A stretch of 64,000 nt of DNA, taken from assembly GCA_003260075.1 (NCBI GenBank), contig QLIY01000263.1, forward strand, positions 1 through 64,000, in the 5' to 3' direction. Shown here piece after piece: positions 58,390 through 64,000 of the stretch; position 1 is the first letter of the stretch; each line of letters begins with the position of its first letter. The position numbers and the translations under genes are program-made. The notes under the pieces are model-generated. The model was not told where the DNA came from. It did not search any database and saw only the letters and a program-made list of their open reading frames with translations. The DNA is from Phallusia mammillata (taxonomy: Eukaryota > Chordata > Ascidiacea > Phlebobranchia > Ascidiidae).

Positions 58390-60564
58390 ATGATTGCAGC
58401 TTTTGCGATTCTTCTCTTTGTGGCCGGTAAGTGACTTTGTTATTTAAAGTGAAAAACGATTATGTGCGAAGCATGCTTTCGTTTCTCGTTGTGCTTTCAT
58501 AAACTAGCTGTTTTTTTGTTTTTTTCAATCTTGTTTTACGCTTTAAAGAACAAAATGCAAACAGCAATCTTTTTATCTATGAATACAATTGTTGTTCAAC
58601 TAAAACGGAGCTGGTTATTTTCTAAAAATCAAAACATTGACAAGAAGTAAAACTTCACATAATGTGTAGGCTGCGCAATTATTTTTTGCAAATTCAATTA
58701 AACTCAGGTGCCAGCGCTGACAATCGTATTGTCAATGGCGAGGAAGTTACTTCAACTTCGGTAGCACCCTGGCAGGCATCTCTCCAACAGGGAGGCAGTC
58801 ACTTTTGCGGCGGATCCTTGATTGATGCTACCCACGTTATGTCCGCTTGCCATTGCCAAAAATCGTAAGTGTTAATGAAGACTACATTCGTAACTTCAGC
58901 GGTGTTATTTTCGGTAAAGGTGCTGAGGTGCCCAACCTTTATTGACTCAAGTTTGACTTTTAAGGTGGTCGAACTTGTTTTTACAGTGCAATGGGCTGAA
59001 TTCATTTGTAAAACAGAGCAACTAACAGCCGCAGTGGTGGGATTCAGCCGGTTCGCACCAGTTCCCTAGAACCGTCTGTGATAATAATTACTAAATACAA
59101 ACACTGTTGGGATTCAGCCGGTTCGTACCGGTTCTATAGAACCGTCCACTCGAAATTTTATGAGATCAGCGAACCAGTTAGCATTACTGGTTACTGTCAA
59201 TTGACAATTTTATGAGATCAGCGAACCGGTTAGCATTACTGGTTACTGTCAATAGATTTTTTTGTAACAGAACCGGCTGAAAATATGTCTTTTCTGATAC
59301 AACCGGTTGACAAAACATTTGAATCCCACCACTGAATACCAGTAAAAGTAACAATTACTCATGCAACTATTACTTTGGTGACGTAACAAAGCGCCTTCTG
59401 AATGTATGTGGTGTGAACATATCAACGTATCCTAATAATTAATTCGCACAATAAAGTCATGTATGTATAGCAACATTTCTCAAATCGGGATACAAAATAA
59501 CTAATTTTAGTCTTATTTCTAAATACCTCGCGATCAACTCCAAATCATTCCGAGATCGACCAGTACATCGTGATCGGGTTGGGCAACCCGGAATTGAGCG
59601 ATCTAGAAATATAGTGGCTGGAGCTTCAATCCATGCGTGTTGCACAGCTTATTGCGTCTCTTTGTGTACAAAACATTTTTTGCAGCTTTGTAAATGTTGT
59701 ATTGGGAACCCTTCAGTACCAAAACCCGAAATACGAAATTCTTTCCAATGACTTCCTGTGCCACCCAAGTTACAACAGCCGCACCATTGATTACGATTAC
59801 GGCATCATCACTTTGCCCGAAGCTGTACCATCGAATGATGCTGATGTACGTATCACTGAACACAGCTGAGAAATACTTTTTTTGTTTTTAGGGGTTGTTA
59901 ACTCTTGCTTTACAACTAATTTCTTCCAATTGAATTCAGAAAACACCAAGCCAACTAATAGCATCATAGGTTAAATGACTTGGACGTGTCGGTCGAATTA
60001 AGTTTGTGTGTGTTTATCTTTACCCTCTGGCCAAGAAAGACCTGAGTCCAAAAGTGTTGAAATAAACTTTTTTTAAGTTCACTTATTTTGCAATCTCCAT
60101 AGGCATCACCTATTACAGTAGCCAACAAAGAGTACCCTGAAGGCACAAACGCTCAGATCACAGGTTGGGGCAGACTTTACGGCAACGGACCAATCCCCGA
60201 TACCCTCCAGGTCGCCAATGTTAATTTGATCGACAGGTCCACATGCCAAGAGACCTGGACCATCGTCACTGAACGTATGCAGTGCGCTGGCGGACAAGGA
60301 GAGGGAGCTTGTAATGTACGTACGAGTGCAGTGGTATCGCGTAGCATGAAGTGGTGGCGTATATTGGCCCGTACCCTTATTTTTATACTTTTTGTGTCTA
60401 TATAGGGAGACTCTGGCGGTCCATTGGCCGTGAAAGACAACGGCGTCTGGGTGTTGGTCGGTAACACGTCGTGGGGCGCATCAGGATGCTCAACTGGTGT
60501 TCCATCGGCTTGGTCAAAGAATTTTGCCGTCTACTCTTGGATTCAGGCAAATTCCAACATTTAA
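58390..60564 (+). CDS. S1-family serine protease (intact copy 1), chymotrypsin/elastase-like
   Basis: Secreted digestive-type protease of 241 residues in five exons: 58390-58426, 58708-58864, 59686-59845, 60103-60315, 60406-60564. A signal peptide ([16 protein letters not shown]) is followed by a very short propeptide DNR and the activation site R-IVNG. Catalytic triad: His in SACHC, Asp in [10 protein letters not shown], Ser in GDSGGP. The primary specificity position (189) is Gly (GACNGDSG) rather than the Asp of trypsins, and position 226 appears to be Ser. Cleavage after small or hydrophobic residues is therefore expected, not after Lys/Arg. Intron 2 carries a hAT-like element (59032-59334). 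All exon borders have GT/AG. AATAAA at 60611. I give no gene symbol because the exact subfamily is unclear. Confidence 0.9.
59032..59334. mobile_element. hAT-type MITE in protease copy 1 intron 2
   Basis: Ends CAGTGGTGGGATTC and GAATCCCACCACTG. A second internal copy of the left end (ttgggattcagccggttcg, about 59106) and a repeated block around tgagatcagcgaacc show internal duplication. Flanks AACAGCCG and AATACCAG are no longer alike. Confidence 0.8.
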
Positions 60565-60610
60565 GTTTAACGATGATGCATGATCGTTGTTACATCGTTC
60601 AGTTATAATG

Positions 60611-60616
60611 AATAAA
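60611..60616 (+). terminator. Polyadenylation signal, protease copy 1
   Basis: AATAAA 47 bases after the stop codon; also present after copies 2 (61819) and 3 (63989). Confidence 0.7.
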
Positions 60617-61131
60617 GAACGATAACATACAGTTTTGTTTTGTGCAGCGAATTTGGGGTAAAAGATGAGGATAACAGCAAAATGGAGGCTACTGCAACAA
60701 AAGTTTAACAAGGGACTACTTAAACGCAGTTAAAAAATTAGATTTATAATCTAACTTTAATGGAAACAACTTTCAAATATTTTGATTTTGAAATAGGCGG
60801 AAAATCATCGTTTTACAAAACCATACAATGAAATATAAACTACGACAGTGTCGCGGCACACTAGTGGATCGTAAGAGAATTGAAGTGTCAAGCGCAATAT
60901 TCATTTTCAAACAGTTAACTATACATCGTCACGTGTTTGGGGACTTGATGACGAAATGTGGTCTTGAGCACCTCAAACAATTACCCTTGTTAAACAGACC
61001 CTGCTGTCATTTCACAGGCTTTCACACGTACCTTAGTTGGTTTTAATATGTTCACTGTAAAGCACTTCAACTATTTTGAGAAGATATTTGATGTGAGAGA
61101 ATTACCGTTTGTCAGCAGGGTACAAAAAATG

Positions 61132-61139
61132 CATAAAAG
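61132..61139 (+). promoter_or_regulatory. TATA-like box of protease copy 2
   Basis: CATAAAAG 71 bases before the ATG, aligned with TATAAAAG of copy 1 (T to C at the first base). Confidence 0.55.
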
Positions 61140-61209
61140 CGCCTCCTTTTCGTACGTTAGTTCATCTCTTGTTTGATTCGACTATCGACAGACAACTAAA
61201 TCGACAACA

Positions 61210-61767
61210 ATGATTGCAGCTTTTGCGATTCTTCTCTTTGTGGCCGGTAAGTTACTTTGTTATTCAAGTAAAAAACGTTTATGTGGGAAGCATGTCTTCG
61301 TTGCTCGTTGTGCTATCGTAAACTAGTTGTTTTTGTTTTTATATTTTTCGCTTCAAAGAACAAAAAGCCAACAGAATTTTTTATCTATGAATAAAATTGT
61401 TGTTTAACTAAAACGGTTCAATTATAGCGGAGAAGTAAAACTTCACATAATGTGTACGCAATTATTTTTTCAAAAATTCAATTAAACTCAGGTGCCAACC
61501 CCCCCCCCGAGCTTGTAATGTACGTACGAGTGCAGTGGTATCGCGTAGCATGAAGTAGTGGCATATATTGGCCCGTCCCCTTATTTGTGTCCTTTTTGTT
61601 CTATATAGGGTGACTCTGGCGGTCCATTGGCCGTAAATGACAACGGCGTCTGGGTGTTGGTCGGTAACACGTCGTGGGGCGCATCAGGATGCTCAACTGG
61701 TGTTCCATCGGCTTGGTCAAAGAATTTTGCCGTCTACTCTTGGATTCAGGCAAATTCCAACATTTAA
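61210..61767 (+). pseudogene. S1 protease copy 2, middle exons missing at a poly-C junction
   Basis: Exon 1 (61210-61246, same signal peptide) and intron 1 are followed by the first bases of exon 2 (ggtgccaa). A run of 10 C (61499-61508) then jumps straight to the last bases of exon 4 (gagcttgtaat, 61509-61519), intron 4 and an intact exon 5 (61609-61767, GDSGGPLAV and stop). Exons 2 to 4, with His57 and Asp102, are absent. Because the break is exactly at a poly-C run like the other joins in this window, a collapsed assembly of an intact gene is at least as likely as a true deletion. Confidence 0.8.
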
Positions 61768-61786
61768 GTTTAACGATGATGCATGA

Positions 61787-61794
61787 CCCCCCCC
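61787..61794 (+). repeat. Poly-C run replacing bases in the copy 2 3' UTR
   Basis: C8 stands where copy 1 has tcgtt (gcatga-tcgtt-gttacatcg). The flanks are otherwise collinear with copy 1. Confidence 0.8.
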
Positions 61795-62427
61795 CCGTTA
61801 CATCGTTCAGTTATAATGAATAAAGAACGATAACATACAGTTTTCTTTGTGCATCGAATGTAGGGTAAAAGATGAGGGTAACAGCAAATATACACAAACA
61901 CGAAACATTTTAGCCAACGCACAAATGTCCCATAAAAAATTCGTGACTATTTGAAGACTACTGCAACAAAAGTTCAACAAGGGACTACTTAAACAACCTG
62001 TTTTATACAGTTAAAAATTAGACTTATAATCAAACTTTAGTCGAAACAACTTCATACATGTTTTGAGTTTAAAATAGAGAAAAATCTTTATTTTGCAAAA
62101 CCATACAGTGAAATATAAACTACTACTGTGCCGCGGCACACTAGTGGGTCGTAAGAGAATCGAAGTGTCATGCACAATATTCATTTTCAAATAGTTAACT
62201 TTACATCGTCACGTGTTTGGGGACTTGATGACGAAATGTGGTCTTGAGCACCTCAAACAATTACCCTTGTTAAACAGACCCTGCTGTCATTTCACAGGCT
62301 TTCACACGTACCTTAGTTGGTTTTAATGTGTTCACTGTAAACCACTTATTGAGAAGATATTTCATGCTATTTTGAGAAGATATTTGATGTGAGAGAAATA
62401 CCGTTTGTCAGCAGGGTACATAAAATG

Positions 62428-62435
62428 CATAAAAG
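62428..62435 (+). promoter_or_regulatory. TATA-like box of protease copy 3
   Basis: CATAAAAG 71 bases before the ATG of copy 3. Confidence 0.55.
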
Positions 62436-62505
62436 TGCCCCCTTTTCTTATGTTGGTTCATCTCCTGTTTGATTCGACTATCGACAGATAACTAAATCGA
62501 CAACA

Positions 62506-63946
62506 ATGATTGCAGCTTTTGCGATTCTTCTCTTTGTGGCCGGTAAGTGACTTTGTTGTTCAAGTGAGAAACGTTTATGTGGGAAGCATGTCTTCGTTGC
62601 TCGTTGTGCTTTCATAAATCAGCTGTTTGTGTTTTAATCTTTTTATCTATGAATAAAATTGTTGGAAAACCAAAACGGTTTAATTATAGCGGAGCTGGTC
62701 ATTTCCTAACATTTAAAACATTGACAAGAAGTAAAGCAAATGTCTACTTAATCAATTTTAGAAAAATCAATTAAACTCAGGTGCCAGCGCTGACAATCGT
62801 ATTGTTGGGGGCGAGGACGTCACCTCAACTTCGGTAGCACCCTGGCAGGCATCTCTCCAACTTGGAGGCAGTCACTTTTGCGGCGGATCTTTGATTGATC
62901 CTGCTCACGTTATGTCCGCTTGCCATTGCGAAAGAACGTAAGTTCGAATCAATACTACATTCGTAACTTAAGTGGTAGTTTTTTTTCGATTAAGCGTTAT
63001 AGAAATATAGTGGCTGAAGGTTTAATCCATGCGTGTTGCACAGCTTTTGCGTCTCTTTGTGTGCAAAACATTTCTTGCAGCTTTGGCTCGGTAAATGTAA
63101 TTATGGGAACCGTTGAGTACAAAAACCCGAAGTTCAACATTTGTGCCTCTAAGTTCCTGTGCCACTCAAGCTACAACGACCGCCATTATCACTTTGTCCG
63201 AAGCTGTACCATCGAATGATGATGATGTACGTATCACTGTATGAAGCTTAGAAATGACTTATACAGTTTTTAGGGGTTGTTTACAATTTCTCGCTTTACA
63301 ATCGGCCAAAATTCTTTCAAATTAAACACCCAGCCAACTAATAATAACAGTATAGGTTAAACGACGGGAATGTGTCGGTCCAATTTGGGTCATATGGTTA
63401 TCTTTACCTTCTGGCCAAGAAAGACCTGAATTTTAAAGTGTTGAAACATATTTATACATTTCCCTTATTTTCCAATTTCTATGGGCATCACCTATTACAG
63501 TAGCCTATAAAGAGTACGCTGCAGGCACAAACGCTCAAATCACCGGTTGAGGTTATCTTAGAGGCGGTGGGAATATCCCCGATACCCTCCAGGTCGGCAA
63601 TGTTGATTTGATCGACGAGGCCACATGCAAAAACACCTGGGGCATCGTCACTGACCGTATGCGCTGGTGGAGAAGGAAAAGAGGGAGCTTGTAATGTACG
63701 TACGAGTGCAGTTGTATCGCGTAGCATAAATTAGTGGCATATATTGGCCCGTCCCTTATCTTTATCCTTTTTTGTGTCTATATATAGGGTGACTCTGGCG
63801 GTCCATTGGCCGTGAAGGACAACGGCGAGTGGGTGTTGGTCGGTAACACGTCCTGGGGTCCATCAGGATGCTCAACCAGTTTACCATCGGCTTGGTCAAA
63901 GAATGCTGCTGTCTACTCTTGGATTAAGGCGAATTCCAACATTTAA
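62506..63946 (+). pseudogene. S1 protease copy 3, decayed
   Basis: Aligns along its whole length with copy 1. Exon 1 (62506-62542) and exon 2 (62781-62937, activation site R-IVGG, SACHC) are intact. Exon 3 (63081-63226) lacks 20 bases that in copy 1 encode the catalytic Asp region, which shifts the frame. The acceptor of exon 4 has GG in place of AG (63483-63484). A TGG in exon 4 is TGA (63548-63550). Four bases are missing near 63660. Exon 5 (63788-63946) is intact with GDSGGP. Four independent lesions make it a pseudogene unless the assembly is poor here. Confidence 0.85.
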
Positions 63947-64000
63947 GTTTAACGATCATGGTCGTTGTTACATCGATCAGTTATAATGAATAAAGAGCGA

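Noticed and set aside
1-64000. CRISPR arrays, bacterial operons, insertion sequences, phage genes
   Set aside because: Introns, polyadenylation signals and animal gene families throughout; no regularly spaced direct repeats.

Overview
The window is animal nuclear DNA, most likely from an invertebrate chordate such as an ascidian (Ciona-like tunicate). This is an inference. It rests on compact AT-rich genes split into many short exons (introns mostly 0.2-1 kb, GT/AG ends), on chordate-type families (SETDB1, CRELD1, CCDC14, SWI5, ELOF1, TBC1D2), and on a Leu/Phe/Val-type dehydrogenase that vertebrates lack. No prokaryotic gene organisation is present.

Layout. 0-8.4 kb (+): 3' part of a TBC1D2-like Rab GAP (PH, coiled coil, TBC). 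8.7-14.1 kb (+): exons of a beta-propeller-like protein that can be joined in frame to the TBC gene. 16-19.2 kb (-): CRELD1, with two tandem furin-like exons and a possible alternative last exon ending in an ER-retrieval-like tail. 20.8-22.3 kb (+): SWI5. 23-35.8 kb (+): SETDB1. 37.7-40.4 kb (-): a CCDC14-like centrosomal coiled-coil protein. 40.8-41.1 kb (-): ELOF1. 43.3-47.9 kb (+): an amino-acid dehydrogenase with a probable mitochondrial leader. 48-57.4 kb: gene-poor, rich in hAT-type MITEs, with relics of a serine protease and of a zinc-finger/HECT-like gene. 58.3-64 kb (+): a tandem cluster of S1 serine proteases, with one intact copy, one copy broken at a poly-C junction, and one decayed copy.

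Two genome-scale signals stand out. First, about 20 runs of 8-13 G or C occur, and most sit exactly between two near-identical copies of the same sequence that differ by SNPs and small indels. All runs are G up to 36.46 kb and all are C from 42.97 kb onward. This is best explained as joins between overlapping allelic contigs whose ends carry poly-G, with a contig orientation switch between those points. Several apparent exon duplications and the truncated protease copy are probably products of this. Second, at least eight non-autonomous hAT elements have 8-bp target-site duplications (seven perfect, one 7/8), including one nested insertion. An intron of SETDB1 also holds a hammerhead-ribozyme fold on the minus strand that lacks only one core base.

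The genes form no pathway. SETDB1 (H3K9 methylation), SWI5 (recombination) and ELOF1 (transcription elongation) are nuclear housekeeping genes. CRELD1 acts in the ER, TBC1D2 in endosomes, CCDC14 at centrosomes, the dehydrogenase probably in mitochondria, and the proteases are secreted.
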